From assembly GCA_902624765.1 (NCBI GenBank), contig CACNYO010000007.1, forward strand, positions 1-43,701: 43,701 bases of DNA. Direction: 5' to 3'. The translations under genes were made by a program, and so were the position numbers. This document shows, in pieces, positions 7,398-17,097 of the stretch (positions are counted from its first letter, which is position 1; each line of letters begins with the position of its first letter). This DNA is from an uncultured SAR86 cluster bacterium (GTDB lineage: Bacteria; Pseudomonadota; Gammaproteobacteria; Magnimaribacterales; AG-339-G14). The notes beneath the pieces are model-generated. The model searched no databases and had not been told where the DNA came from. It saw only the letters and a program-made list of their open reading frames with translations.

Positions 7398-8281
7398 GTT
7401 CTTTTTTTTGCATGCGGATGTGCTTTGTCATAAACCTTGGCGAGATGTTGGAAATCTAATTTTGTGTATATTTGCGTGGTCGATAGATTAGCATGACCAA
7501 GCAACTCCTGAACTGCCCTTAAATCGCCACTTGATTCTAATACATGGGAGGCAAAAGAATGTCTTAACATATGTGGATGCAAATAAGGAACGCCTTGTTT
7601 AACGCTCAATTTTTTTAATCTTTCTTGCACCGTTCTCGCTCCCAATCTGTTTCCCATTTTATTGATGAATAAAGCTTCAGGTTCGTTTATCTCCACTTCA
7701 GATCTCTTCGACAACCAAGACTCTAATGCTTTCAATGCCATACCTCCAATGGGTAGATCTCTCATTTTGTTCCCTTTGCCGACAACTCTGCAACTTTGAT
7801 CTTTTAAAGACAAATCAGAGATATTTAAGCTGCATAATTCAGAAAGTCTTAATCCGGAAGAATAGATTAATTCCGCCATAGCTTTATCTCGGTAATCGAT
7901 CCATTCTTTTGGAAGAAAATCTAGCAGCTGATTGATTAAATCAGCATCGATGGCTTTGGGTAAGAGATTGGCAGATTTTGGCGCGCTTATTCCCAAAATG
8001 GGATTTTTCATTACTATTCTTTCCAAGTTGAGGTAACGATAAAAACTTTTTAAGCAAGAAATTAACCTAGAAATACTTCTTGGGCTGATCCCGCGCCTTC
8101 TCTCGATACCAACGAAATCTCTAATGTCAGATTGGCTTACAGCGGCTAGATCAGAAAATTTTTTTGCTTCGTAGAAAGCACTAAACTTTTCAAGGTCTTT
8201 CTTATAATTTCTCACCGTATTGACAGAAAAATTTCTGACTGTTGACAGGTAATCTAGAAACTTATTTATTTCCTTTTGCAT
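7394..8281 (-). CDS. xerC: Tyrosine recombinase XerC
   Basis: A site-specific recombinase that resolves chromosome dimers at dif together with XerD. With the start at 8281 (MQKEINKFLDYL) it has 295 residues, like other XerC proteins. The longer open frame to 8362 would add 27 hydrophobic residues that the family lacks. The N-terminal core-binding domain has SVNTVRNYKKDL. The catalytic domain shows the first Arg in YSSGLRLSEL, HPHMLRHSFASH with the His-x-x-Arg pair, LLGHANLSTT, and the nucleophilic Tyr in TQIYTKL. It overlaps the preceding DUF484 gene by 20 bases and yigB by 4. The gene order DUF484-xerC supports XerC rather than XerD. Confidence 0.94.
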   Translation of the reverse strand: MQKEINKFLDYLSTVRNFSVNTVRNYKKDLEKFSAFYEAKKFSDLAAVSQSDIRDFVGIERRRGISPRSISRLISCLKSFYRYLNLERIVMKNPILGISAPKSANLLPKAIDADLINQLLDFLPKEWIDYRDKAMAELIYSSGLRLSELCSLNISDLSLKDQSCRVVGKGNKMRDLPIGGMALKALESWLSKRSEVEINEPEALFINKMGNRLGARTVQERLKKLSVKQGVPYLHPHMLRHSFASHVLESSGDLRAVQELLGHANLSTTQIYTKLDFQHLAKVYDKAHPHAKKRT

Positions 8282-8957
8282 GAGACTTGCTGAGAATAAT
8301 TCTATCGATAAATTTACTAAGAGCTGAAACAATGAAAAGAAGGAAGAGATTATCCTTTTCACTTGAGTATCTTCCTAAAGATTGACTGCCGATCGCAAAT
8401 ATCCCTGTTACCGAAGAGCATTCCAATTTGCATATAGCAGCTTCCTGTATTTCAGCTTTAGCGCCAAAAACAAAATTGCTTATCTCAGGACTAATACCTC
8501 CTTGAATAATATCTTTATCTTTAAATTGATCACGAAAGAGGTCAGTTGCAAGATCAGGACTAGTGACCCTTTCCTTGCCAAATCTATTTTCATCTTCGCT
8601 AAAAAATATCACCTTGCAGGCATCGGTATTAAATGAGTTTATAAAATATGATTCCAGTTCGTTCACCGTATCGTCTATTGTAGAGCTAGCCAATAAACCA
8701 AGAATTATTTCTCTTGAAAGTAGAAATAATTTTTCGTTTCTTTTTGCATTTTCCAGAATCTGGATTAATTGTTGATTTGCTTGGTCTGAGGATTTTCTTA
8801 ACTCAATAATTTGCTTTTCTATTAAAGAAATTGCATCACCGGATTCATGTTTAAGATTTATCTGGTTCAAAGACTCAGGATTTAAATTAAAGAAATCAGG
8901 ATTTTCTTTTAGATATTCGACGACATCCTCAGAAGAAATCTTTGACGAGTTTGACAT
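8262..8957 (-). CDS. DUF484 family protein (YigA-like)
   Basis: A 231-residue protein matching the DUF484 family found between dapF and xerC in gammaproteobacteria. The N-terminus SEDVVEYLKENPDFFNLNPE is the family hallmark. A helical, probably coiled-coil segment follows (about residues 40-75), then a GAF-like domain with short hydrophobic strands. Function is unknown in general; the GAF-like fold suggests ligand sensing or dimerisation. It starts 5 bases after dapF ends and overlaps xerC by 20 bases, so it is firmly inside the operon. Confidence 0.85.
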   Translation of the reverse strand: MSNSSKISSEDVVEYLKENPDFFNLNPESLNQINLKHESGDAISLIEKQIIELRKSSDQANQQLIQILENAKRNEKLFLLSREIILGLLASSTIDDTVNELESYFINSFNTDACKVIFFSEDENRFGKERVTSPDLATDLFRDQFKDKDIIQGGISPEISNFVFGAKAEIQEAAICKLECSSVTGIFAIGSQSLGRYSSEKDNLFLLFIVSALSKFIDRIILSKSHAKGNK

Positions 8958-8962
8958 GTAAA

Positions 8963-9772
8963 TTAGTTTAGATAGCTGGTAGTTCCTCTTAAATATATTT
9001 TATTACTATCTAGGTCTATTTTCAGATTTAATGTGCCTTTTTCAAATATTATTTCAATGTCATGCTGCATTCCTTTGAAAAGTGTCGCAGCAAGAGCCGT
9101 TGCACAAGCTCCGCTTCCACAAGACTCAGTTTCCCCAACACCTCTTTCATGAACTCTAAGTTTTATGGAGTTGTTTGACCATATTTCCGCAAGATTTAGG
9201 TTGAAACCATTTATAAAACAGTTTTCCTCTTTCAAGGACTGAGCTAAAGCATCCATTTTTATTGTAGAAATCTCTTTAACAAAGATAATTGCATGCGGGT
9301 TTCCAACGGATACAGAATAGAAATTAATTTGTTCTTGATCATGCATGAAGGTGTATGAATCACTTTTGATTTTCTTAAGGCCAATTTCCTCTGGATCTAA
9401 ACTAAACTGCTCTAAGATCACTTCATAATTTTCTTCATCTATCTTTTTGACTTTTGTAGTTTGATTAACTAACTGCACACAAATCTCTTCATTAAATGCA
9501 AGATTATGATCATGCATGTATCTACCTATGCATCTAAGTCCATTAACGCAATTCTCCGATTGAGATCCATCCTCATTGTATATTTCAAGGTAGACATCGC
9601 AGTTAATATCTCTAGGAGGCAATAGACAAAGAATTTGATCAAAAGGCATTTTCTGTTTCAGAATCTCTAACTCATTTTTTATCAATTTTGATAAATCGCA
9701 CTGATTAGAAATGGCATCTATCACAATGAAGTCATTACCCAGAGCAGACATATGAGTTAAGTTTTCAGACAT
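8963..9772 (-). CDS. dapF: Diaminopimelate epimerase
   Basis: A 269-residue cofactor-independent racemase that converts LL-DAP to meso-DAP for lysine and peptidoglycan synthesis. The start region carries SALGNDFIVID, equivalent to the usual HGLGNDF. The two catalytic Cys are in SENCVNGLRC (Cys75) and ESCGSGACA. The first loop is normally C-G-N-G; here the first glycine is Val. The last-step partner lysA lies directly upstream and shares one base (TAATG), which is the Pseudomonas order lysA-dapF. The enzyme is expected to be active, since both Cys are kept. Confidence 0.95.
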   Translation of the reverse strand: MSENLTHMSALGNDFIVIDAISNQCDLSKLIKNELEILKQKMPFDQILCLLPPRDINCDVYLEIYNEDGSQSENCVNGLRCIGRYMHDHNLAFNEEICVQLVNQTTKVKKIDEENYEVILEQFSLDPEEIGLKKIKSDSYTFMHDQEQINFYSVSVGNPHAIIFVKEISTIKMDALAQSLKEENCFINGFNLNLAEIWSNNSIKLRVHERGVGETESCGSGACATALAATLFKGMQHDIEIIFEKGTLNLKIDLDSNKIYLRGTTSYLN

Positions 9773-10998
9773 TAATATTGCTCAAGCTTTATTAAATCAT
9801 CATAGGATTCAGCTTTTCGTATTTCAATTATTTTGCTGCCATCTACTAAATATTCTGCAGCTCGAAGACGAGAATTATAGTTTGAAGCCATTGAATAACC
9901 GTAGGCACCTACAGAATAAATAACCAAGTGATCTTGTTCTTGAGCAGAAATTGAAAATTCACCAAAGCTATCTGCTGTTTCGCAGACCGGACCAACAACA
10001 TAATACTTTTCTGGAACTTTTCCAGAAGCTGAAATAGCCTCTATCTTATGATTTGCTTGATACAAGGCTGGTCTAATTAAATCGTTCATGCCTGCATCAA
10101 CAATTAAAAATTTATTTTTACCGTTAATTTTTATACCTAAAACTTCTGTGACCAATGAACCAGCTTGTCCGATTAGAGATCTTCCAGGCTCAAAAAAAAT
10201 AGGGATATCTCCAGCCATATCAATTACTTTTTTTGTCATTAATTCAGGAGAAAAACTTTCTTTAAAATCATAGTCAATGGCAAGACCTCCACCAACATCA
10301 ATGTGATTTATTGGATGTCCTTTAGATATAAAAAATTCAGAAAGAGCTTTTAAATCATTAAATAAAGTTCCAAAGAGTTCATCGTCTGTTATTTGTGATC
10401 CTATGTGAGCAGAGATGCCGGATATCGAAACACCATCATGATTTGCATCTGCAATCCTCTTAGCATCATCTATAGACAATCCAAACTTACAGTCGGCTTT
10501 GCCAGTTTCAATATAGGGATGGGATTTAGCATCAATATCTGGATTAACTCTGATACCTATGTTGATAACTTTATTTTTTTCTTTACCAATTTGATTTAAC
10601 AACTCTAATTCAAAAAGAGATTCGATATTTATACTTTTTATATCGTTATCAACGGCATACTCTAATTCAGGCTTTGTTTTACCAACCCCAGAATAAATAA
10701 TTTTTTGTGGATCAGCTCCGATCTTTAAAACTTTAAACAGTTCTCCACCGGAAACGACATCAAATCCCATTCCCTTTTCTGTCATTATTTTCAATATGGC
10801 CAGATTTGAATTTGCTTTTACTGAATAACAGACTATGTCTCTTTCCCGAATATTTGTTAGATAGGAATTGATAGCAGCAAGGATCATTTCTTTTGAGTAA
10901 ATATAAAAAGGAGTTGGATATTTTTTAGCAATATCTAATAAGGAAACATCCTCTAAAAAGAGGATATTATCTAAACTTTTGATGCTATTTGGTCTCAT
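9772..10998 (-). CDS. lysA: Diaminopimelate decarboxylase
   Basis: The last enzyme of lysine synthesis, a PLP fold-type III decarboxylase acting on meso-DAP. The Schiff-base Lys is in CYSVKANSN. Other signatures are SAHIGSQ, HIDVGGGLAIDY, FEPGRSLIGQAG and GPVCETADSFG with the active-site Cys. The frame is open to 11064, but ATG 10998 (MRPNSIKSLDN) gives 408 residues, matches family length, and leaves only a 14-base overlap with lptM. The longer version would bury most of the lipoprotein's C-terminal half. It is cotranscribed with dapF. Confidence 0.95.
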   Translation of the reverse strand: MRPNSIKSLDNILFLEDVSLLDIAKKYPTPFYIYSKEMILAAINSYLTNIRERDIVCYSVKANSNLAILKIMTEKGMGFDVVSGGELFKVLKIGADPQKIIYSGVGKTKPELEYAVDNDIKSINIESLFELELLNQIGKEKNKVINIGIRVNPDIDAKSHPYIETGKADCKFGLSIDDAKRIADANHDGVSISGISAHIGSQITDDELFGTLFNDLKALSEFFISKGHPINHIDVGGGLAIDYDFKESFSPELMTKKVIDMAGDIPIFFEPGRSLIGQAGSLVTEVLGIKINGKNKFLIVDAGMNDLIRPALYQANHKIEAISASGKVPEKYYVVGPVCETADSFGEFSISAQEQDHLVIYSVGAYGYSMASNYNSRLRAAEYLVDGSKIIEIRKAESYDDLIKLEQY

Positions 10999-11116
10999 AA
11001 GTCTTATCTGTCTCTTGCGCCGAAGGTTCTTCGGTGGGCAAGTATAACGGACCTTTGATTCCACAGGAACCTAAGATAAGACTAAAAATGATTAATATTT
11101 CGCTAAATATTTTCAT
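10985..11116 (-). CDS. lptM: LptM/YifL-type small outer-membrane lipoprotein
   Basis: A 43-residue gene found by reading the gap between argH and lysA. The peptide has a hydrophobic signal (KIFSEILIIFSLILG), a lipobox LGSC with the lipidated Cys at residue 18, and directly after it CGIKGPLYLP. This C-G-x-K-G-P-L-Y-x-P block is the signature of the LptM (YifL) family, located upstream of lysA/dapF in many gammaproteobacteria. In E. coli LptM binds LptD and promotes its disulfide maturation in the LPS transporter. The ATG overlaps the argH TGA by four bases, and the stop falls 14 bases inside lysA. Motif, length and position agree, so the call is firm. Confidence 0.93.
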   Translation of the reverse strand: MKIFSEILIIFSLILGSCGIKGPLYLPTEEPSAQETDKTYETK

Positions 11117-12498
11117 GAAGAAACAGTCTTTTTGGCTGCGATGATAGCTGCTTTGACTTTTTTAGGCGATGTCCCGCCGAGACTGTTCTTAGCGTGTATG
11201 GCTTTTTTGGGATCAATAAATTTATAAATATCTTTCTCTATCTTTGGATGTATTTTTTTTAATTCACTCAAATTAAATTCTCTGATAAATAAATTTTTTC
11301 TTTCAGCTTCTTTTACTATTTTGCCGGTTATTTCATGGGCTTCTCTGAAGGGGACGCCCTTTAAAACCAAATACTCGGCAAAATCTGTTGCTCCAACCTC
11401 AGATAGATCTAGATCATGTAGCATTTTTTTAATGTTAAAACTCATACCTTTGATCATTTCAGACATAATCTCTAAGGCATCCTTGATGAAATTAATTGAT
11501 TTAAAAAGAGGTTCTTTGTCCTCCTGATTATCTCTGTTGTATGAAAGGCTTTGGTTTTTCATTAAAGATAAAGTTGTAACAAGGCTGCCTAAAGTTTGTG
11601 AACTGCCTCCTCGAATAAGCTCTGCCATGTCCGGATTTTTCTTTTGGGGCATGATTGATGAACCGGTGCATAACTCTTCAGGTAGCTGAACATAATCAAA
11701 TTGCGAGGATGACCATAAAATTATTTCTTCTGACATTCTCGATAAATGAACAGCAAGCATTGAACAACTGTAGGAAACGTCGGTAACAAAATCTCTGTCG
11801 CTGACTGTATCTATTGAATTCCTTGTAATATCAGTGAAACCAAGTTTCTTTGCAAGCTTTGGTCTATCTATGGCAAATCTATTTCCTGCTAATGCACCAA
11901 CTCCTAAAGGCATTTGATTTAGGGTTTTTTCATTGTTTTCAAATCTAATAGAGTCTCTCTGCAACATTTCAAAGTAAGCAAGCAAATGATGGCCTAAGGT
12001 TACCGGCTGAGCTATTTGCAGATGAGTAAAGCCCGGCATGAGATCTGCATAATGTTTTTGAGCTTTATTTAAAATATTTTTTTGTAGGTCTTTAATTTTT
12101 TTCTTAATAGCTTTGGTTTCATCTTTGAGAAAAAGCTTTAGATCTGTAACGACCTGATCATTTCTTGATCTGCCGGTGTGTAATTTTTTTGCAGAATCTC
12201 CGATTTTCTTTTCTAGGGCTGACTCGATATTCATATGAACATCTTCAAGCGAAGGATTCCATTTAAATTTTCCAGTTTCTATTTCTTTTTTTATTTGATT
12301 AAGACCGCGTTTAATCTTGATGAGATCTGATTTATTGATAACTCCAGCTTCCTGTAAAGATTCTGCATATGCTATAGATCCAATAATATCTTTTTCTGCA
12401 AGAACAGAATCAACATCAATAGAGCTGGAAAATTTACTAGCTAGTGCAGACACTGATTGAGTGAACCTTCCTCCCCAACTGGTATTCTTTTTGGTCAT
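11113..12498 (-). CDS. argH: Argininosuccinate lyase
   Basis: A 461-residue fumarase/aspartase-superfamily enzyme that releases arginine and fumarate, the last step of arginine synthesis. It starts TSWGGRFTQSV, a typical ArgH opening. It contains HTGRSRNDQV, MPGFTHLQIAQPVT with the catalytic His region, and the superfamily signature GSSIMPQKKNPD with the active Ser. It shares its first base with the last base of ahcY and overlaps lptM at its end. In Pseudomonas argH lies near lptM-lysA but on the other strand; here it has joined the same transcription unit. Confidence 0.97.
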   Translation of the reverse strand: MTKKNTSWGGRFTQSVSALASKFSSSIDVDSVLAEKDIIGSIAYAESLQEAGVINKSDLIKIKRGLNQIKKEIETGKFKWNPSLEDVHMNIESALEKKIGDSAKKLHTGRSRNDQVVTDLKLFLKDETKAIKKKIKDLQKNILNKAQKHYADLMPGFTHLQIAQPVTLGHHLLAYFEMLQRDSIRFENNEKTLNQMPLGVGALAGNRFAIDRPKLAKKLGFTDITRNSIDTVSDRDFVTDVSYSCSMLAVHLSRMSEEIILWSSSQFDYVQLPEELCTGSSIMPQKKNPDMAELIRGGSSQTLGSLVTTLSLMKNQSLSYNRDNQEDKEPLFKSINFIKDALEIMSEMIKGMSFNIKKMLHDLDLSEVGATDFAEYLVLKGVPFREAHEITGKIVKEAERKNLFIREFNLSELKKIHPKIEKDIYKFIDPKKAIHAKNSLGGTSPKKVKAAIIAAKKTVSS

Positions 12499-13874
12499 TA
12501 GTATTTGTAATATTCAGGCTTGTAAGGTCCTGCTTCATCGACGTTGATATATTCAGCTTGATCTTTAGTTAGCTTTGTCATCACCCCACCAAAACCTTCA
12601 ACCATGTAACTGGCTACTTCTTCATCTAATTCTTTTGGTAGAACTTGCACAGTAATCATATCTTCTTTTACTCCTTCGTCGTTTATGGATGCAAATGCTT
12701 GCTCATACAAAAACTTTTGAGCCAGTACCTGATTAGCAAAAGAACCATCCATAATTCTTGAAGGATGACCAGTTGCATTTCCAAGATTAACCAATCTTCC
12801 CTCTGATAGAAGGATTAAATAATTAGAAGAATCTTTAGAGTCTCGATAAATTTTATGAACCTGAGGTTTTATCTCCTCCCAAGTCCATTTATCTCTCATG
12901 TAGGCAGTATCAATCTCGTTATCAAAGTGTCCAATATTGCAAACTATACTTCCGCTTTTGAGGTTATTAAGAATGTGTTTATCACAAACGTTTACATTAC
13001 CTGTAGTTGTCACAATTAAGTCCGTATCCTGCAGTAAAGATTTATTGATTGATTCGTCGTTATTGTTATTTTGACCATTCACATAAGGCGACACTACCTC
13101 GTAACCATCCATGCATGCTTGCATTGCACAAATTGGATCTATTTCAGTTACTCGTGTAACCATGCCTTCTTGCCTCAAGCTCATTGCAGATCCTTTACCT
13201 ACATCACCATAACCTATCACCAAGGCTTTCCTTCCTGAAAGGAGCATGTCAGTTGCTCTTTTAATAGCATCATTAAGACTATGTCTACAGCCATATTTAT
13301 TATCATTTTTCGATTTAGTAACTGAATCATTTACGTTGATTGCTGGAACTTTAAGTTCTCCTTTCTCGACCATTTCGTTTAATCGATGAACGCCTGTAGT
13401 GGTTTCTTCAGAGATCCCGTGAATACTTTCTAGCATTTCTGGAAATTTATCGTGAACCATTGCAGTTAGATCTCCACCATCATCAAGAATCATATTTGCA
13501 TCCCATGGCTTCTCACCTTCTAATATCGTTTGTTCTATGCACCAGTCAAATTCTTCGTCGTTCATTCCTTTCCAGGCAAATACTGGTATACCAGCCGCTG
13601 CAATAGCAGCTGCAGCATGATCTTGAGTAGAAAAAATATTACAAGATGACCATCTGACTTCAGCTCCAAGCTCAACAAGAGTTTCAATTAAAACTGCTGT
13701 TTGAATTGTCATATGAATGCAACCCATTATTTTTGCTCCCTTAAGAGGCTTCTCTTCGCCATACCTTTCTCTTAATTTCATAAGGGCTGGCATCTCAGCT
13801 TGAGCGAGAATTATTTCTTTTCTTCCCCAATCAGCTAAATTTATGTCGGCTACTTTATAATCTTTGAATTCCAT
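12498..13874 (-). CDS. ahcY: S-adenosylhomocysteine hydrolase
   Basis: A 458-residue NAD-bound enzyme that splits SAH into adenosine and homocysteine, clearing product inhibition of methyltransferases. Visible marks are [48 protein letters not shown] with the catalytic Lys-Asp, and the Rossmann motif [10 protein letters not shown]. The C-terminus PEYYKY is the family's NAD-binding tail. A GGAGC ribosome-binding site lies before the ATG. It sits 13 bases after metK, so SAM synthesis and SAH recycling are in one unit. The SahH route is used here rather than, or in addition to, Pfs/LuxS; neither of those is in the window. Confidence 0.97.
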   Translation of the reverse strand: MEFKDYKVADINLADWGRKEIILAQAEMPALMKLRERYGEEKPLKGAKIMGCIHMTIQTAVLIETLVELGAEVRWSSCNIFSTQDHAAAAIAAAGIPVFAWKGMNDEEFDWCIEQTILEGEKPWDANMILDDGGDLTAMVHDKFPEMLESIHGISEETTTGVHRLNEMVEKGELKVPAINVNDSVTKSKNDNKYGCRHSLNDAIKRATDMLLSGRKALVIGYGDVGKGSAMSLRQEGMVTRVTEIDPICAMQACMDGYEVVSPYVNGQNNNNDESINKSLLQDTDLIVTTTGNVNVCDKHILNNLKSGSIVCNIGHFDNEIDTAYMRDKWTWEEIKPQVHKIYRDSKDSSNYLILLSEGRLVNLGNATGHPSRIMDGSFANQVLAQKFLYEQAFASINDEGVKEDMITVQVLPKELDEEVASYMVEGFGGVMTKLTKDQAEYINVDEAGPYKPEYYKY

Positions 13875-13887
13875 TTATTGCTCCATT

Positions 13888-15039
13888 TTAGGATTTTAAC
13901 TCTTCAATTTTATCGATTTTTTCCCAAGGGAATTTATCTCTTCCAAAATGTCCATAAGCTGCTGTTTCTTGATAAATAGGTTTTAATAAATCGAGCATGG
14001 CAATTAGCCCTTTAGGTCTTAAATCAAACTTTTCTCTAATTAATTGCAAAATTTGCTCTTCAGAAATTTTCCCCGTTCCAAATGTGTTGACACTGATCGA
14101 GGTTGGTTGAGCAATTCCAATAGCATATGATACTTGCACTTCACATTTATCAGCCAATCCAGCAGCTACAATATTCTTTGCAACATATCTTCCTGCATAT
14201 GCAGCTGACCTATCAACTTTTGAAGGATCTTTTCCAGAGAAAGCACCTCCACCATGCCTAGCCATACCGCCATAGGTATCAACAATGATTTTTCTACCTG
14301 TTAAGCCACAATCTCCGACAGGCCCTCCAACAACAAATCTTCCAGTAGGATTTATAAAAAATTTTGTCTCTTTATTGACCAGGTTGCTGGGTAAAACTGG
14401 CTTTAGAATCTCTTCCATCACACCTTCTTTTAAATCGTCTTGTGAGACTTCATCATCATGTTGAGTAGATAAAACAACTGCAGTAATTACAGAAGGATTC
14501 CCATTGCTATCGTAATCAAAAGATAATTGACTTTTTGCATCGGGTCTAAGCCACTTTAGTTTTCCATTTTTTCTTACTTCCGATTGTTTTTTAACTAACA
14601 AATGTGAGTAATGAATAGGTGCTGGCATCAGTTGTTCGGTTTCATTAGTTGCGTAACCAAACATTAAACCTTGGTCACCCGCTCCCTGATCAAGATCTTC
14701 GCCTGTCCCTTCATCAACCCCTTGAGCAATATCAAGAGATTGCTTTCCGATGGCATTTAAAAATTCCACTTTGTCTCCATTGAAACCGACATCATCGTTA
14801 TCGTAGCCTATCTCATTGATTACTTTTCTAACGACTTTCTCCAGATCAGGGTTTGCACTTGAAGTTATTTCACCGGCTACAACAACGAGATCAGTTTTGA
14901 CTAGAGTTTCACATGCAACTCTTGCTTTAGGATCCTTAGCAAGGAATGCATCAAGGATCGCATCAGAAATTTGATCAGATAGCTTGTCTGGATGACCCTC
15001 TGATACGGATTCGGACGTAAAAGTAGTATATTCGCTCAT
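13888..15039 (-). CDS. metK: S-adenosylmethionine synthetase
   Basis: Makes SAM from methionine and ATP. ATG 15039 gives 383 residues beginning [20 protein letters not shown], which aligns with E. coli MetK from its first residues. The open frame to 15123 and the Met at 15063 would add residues that the family lacks, and GAGAT lies before 15039. Conserved blocks are [17 protein letters not shown], and [16 protein letters not shown] with the phosphate-binding loop. It is the first gene of the nine-gene minus-strand run and is divergent from tkt with a 72-base gap. That gap looks too short to hold a SAM riboswitch, and I see none. Confidence 0.97.
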   Translation of the reverse strand: MSEYTTFTSESVSEGHPDKLSDQISDAILDAFLAKDPKARVACETLVKTDLVVVAGEITSSANPDLEKVVRKVINEIGYDNDDVGFNGDKVEFLNAIGKQSLDIAQGVDEGTGEDLDQGAGDQGLMFGYATNETEQLMPAPIHYSHLLVKKQSEVRKNGKLKWLRPDAKSQLSFDYDSNGNPSVITAVVLSTQHDDEVSQDDLKEGVMEEILKPVLPSNLVNKETKFFINPTGRFVVGGPVGDCGLTGRKIIVDTYGGMARHGGGAFSGKDPSKVDRSAAYAGRYVAKNIVAAGLADKCEVQVSYAIGIAQPTSISVNTFGTGKISEEQILQLIREKFDLRPKGLIAMLDLLKPIYQETAAYGHFGRDKFPWEKIDKIEELKS

Positions 15040-15111
15040 TTGTATCTCATTGAGGTCGGACATTCTACTATGAAGCTTGATCAAAATAGTAGAAAATATA
15101 GGTTTTGAAAA

Positions 15112-17097
15112 TTGCCTAAACAATCTACCAATTCAGATTTTGCCAACGCCATTAGAGCTTTATCTATGGATGCAGTACAAGCAGCTGGGTGCGGACACCC
15201 AGGAATGCCAATGGGTATGGCAGAAATTGCTCAAGCGCTCTGGATGAATCACCTTTCCCATAATCCCAAAAATCCCAACTGGTTAAATAGAGATAGGTTT
15301 GTTCTTTCAAATGGGCATGGTTCTATGCTGCTTTATTCTCTCCTGCATCTTACCGGCTACGAACTTTCAATTAGCGACCTTAAAAACTTTAGGCAACTGC
15401 ATTCAAAGACGCCTGGTCATCCTGAAATAGGTTATGCACCAGGAGTTGAGACTACGACCGGACCATTAGGTCAAGGCATTGCTAACGCTGTTGGAATGGC
15501 TCTGGCAGAGAAAATATTGGCTACAAAGTACAATAAAGATAATTACCAAGTTTTTGATCACAAAACCTATGCCTTTGTTGGAGATGGAGATTTAATGGAA
15601 GGTATTTCTCATGAAGCCTGTTCCTTAGCTGGAACATTAGAATTAGGCAATTTAATAGTATTTTACGATGATAATGAAATTAGCATTGATGGAAGGGTTG
15701 ATAGTTGGTTCACTGATGATACAAAGAAAAGATTTGAGTCTTATGGTTGGGAAGTTTTTGATAATGTTGACGGTCATGATGTCAGCAAAATAAATTCTTG
15801 CATAGAAAGGGCAAAAAAATCTGCAAATCCTACATTAATTTGTTGCAAAACCGTCATAGGAAAGGGTTCTCCAAATAAATCTGGTACTTCTGAGGTGCAT
15901 GGGGCAGCTTTGGGAGATGAAGAAATAGAATTAACTAGAGAAGAGATTGGATGGAAGTATCCTCCATTTGAAGTTCCCGAGCATGTTTATAATGCTTGGA
16001 ATTATGAAAAAGATGGTCATGCTCTAGAAGATGATTGGAACGCAATGTTTGACGATTACTCAAAAAATTATTCAACAGAGCATTCGGAAATTGAAAGAAT
16101 ATTTTCAAACTCATTACCTGATGAGCTAGATAAAATTTTTGAAGGCTTAATAGAAAATTTTTCAAACGATGAGACTCACCATGCTTCAAGAAAGGCATCT
16201 GGTATGTGTCTTGATTCATTAGGTCCTAGAACTCCAGAATTGTTTGGAGGTTCTGCTGATTTATCTCCATCTAACAATACTCAATGGAAGGGTTCTGAAT
16301 TATTAGAAAATGGAATAGGGAATTATTTAAGTTACGGCGTAAGAGAATTTGGCATGTCTGCCATAATGAACGGGCTTTATTTGCATGGTGGTTTTAGACC
16401 TTATGGAGGGACTTTTTTAACCTTTTTAGATTATGCAAGAAATGCAGTTCGAATGAGCGCATTGATGAAGCTGCCAATAATATACGTTTATACTCATGAT
16501 TCTATCGGTGTAGGAGAGGACGGACCTACTCATCAGCCCGTTGAGCATCTGACAATATTGAGGTCTACGCCGAACTTAAATACTTGGCGGCCTTGCGATG
16601 GCGTTGAAACAGCTTACTCTTGGAAAGCGGCATTAACTTCACAAGATAGACCGACTGCTTTAATCCTATCCAGACAGAACTTAGAACCTCAGAAAAGAGA
16701 TGATCACTCACAGATTGCAAAAGGAGGTTACTTGCTTAGCAAGGAAGAGCAGAATGATTTAACCATTATAGCCACTGGATCAGAGGTTCAGTTAGCTATG
16801 CATGCAAAAGAACACCTTAAGGAAAATGGCTTCAAAGCAAATGTTGTATCAATGCCTTGCACTGAAATTTTTGATCAACAAGACGATGAGTATAAAACTT
16901 ACATTCTCGGAGACGGACCGCGAGTAGCCATTGAATGCGGTTACCCAGACTTCTGGCATAAGTATCTCAATCAAGGAGACTTAGTCATTGGAATGGAATC
17001 TTTTGGTGAATCAGCTCCAGGATCGGTTTTAATGGATCACTTCGGATTTACCGCAGATAAGGTTTCAAAAAAAATAATCAGTTTTCTTAAAAAATGA
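15112..17097 (+). CDS. tkt: Transketolase
   Basis: A 661-residue thiamine-diphosphate enzyme of the pentose phosphate pathway. N-terminal [13 protein letters not shown] and [13 protein letters not shown], the ThDP site [13 protein letters not shown], and [15 protein letters not shown] in the Pyr domain are all present. The C-terminus is [16 protein letters not shown]. The start is a TTG at 15112. The next Met, in ALSMD, would remove conserved residues, so TTG is preferred. Its stop overlaps the pgk ATG by four bases, and pgk overlaps fba likewise. Usual neighbours tkt-gap-pgk would include a GAPDH; none is present here. Confidence 0.96.
   Translation: MPKQSTNSDFANAIRALSMDAVQAAGCGHPGMPMGMAEIAQALWMNHLSHNPKNPNWLNRDRFVLSNGHGSMLLYSLLHLTGYELSISDLKNFRQLHSKTPGHPEIGYAPGVETTTGPLGQGIANAVGMALAEKILATKYNKDNYQVFDHKTYAFVGDGDLMEGISHEACSLAGTLELGNLIVFYDDNEISIDGRVDSWFTDDTKKRFESYGWEVFDNVDGHDVSKINSCIERAKKSANPTLICCKTVIGKGSPNKSGTSEVHGAALGDEEIELTREEIGWKYPPFEVPEHVYNAWNYEKDGHALEDDWNAMFDDYSKNYSTEHSEIERIFSNSLPDELDKIFEGLIENFSNDETHHASRKASGMCLDSLGPRTPELFGGSADLSPSNNTQWKGSELLENGIGNYLSYGVREFGMSAIMNGLYLHGGFRPYGGTFLTFLDYARNAVRMSALMKLPIIYVYTHDSIGVGEDGPTHQPVEHLTILRSTPNLNTWRPCDGVETAYSWKAALTSQDRPTALILSRQNLEPQKRDDHSQIAKGGYLLSKEEQNDLTIIATGSEVQLAMHAKEHLKENGFKANVVSMPCTEIFDQQDDEYKTYILGDGPRVAIECGYPDFWHKYLNQGDLVIGMESFGESAPGSVLMDHFGFTADKVSKKIISFLKK

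Noticed and set aside
8281..8362. Longer XerC with a hydrophobic N-terminal extension
   Set aside because: The extra 27 residues come from overlap with the DUF484 gene; XerC proteins begin near MQKEINKFL.
15040..15111. Possible SAM or SAH riboswitch before metK-ahcY
   Set aside because: Only 72 bases separate metK from tkt, and I could not fold a recognisable aptamer in either direction.
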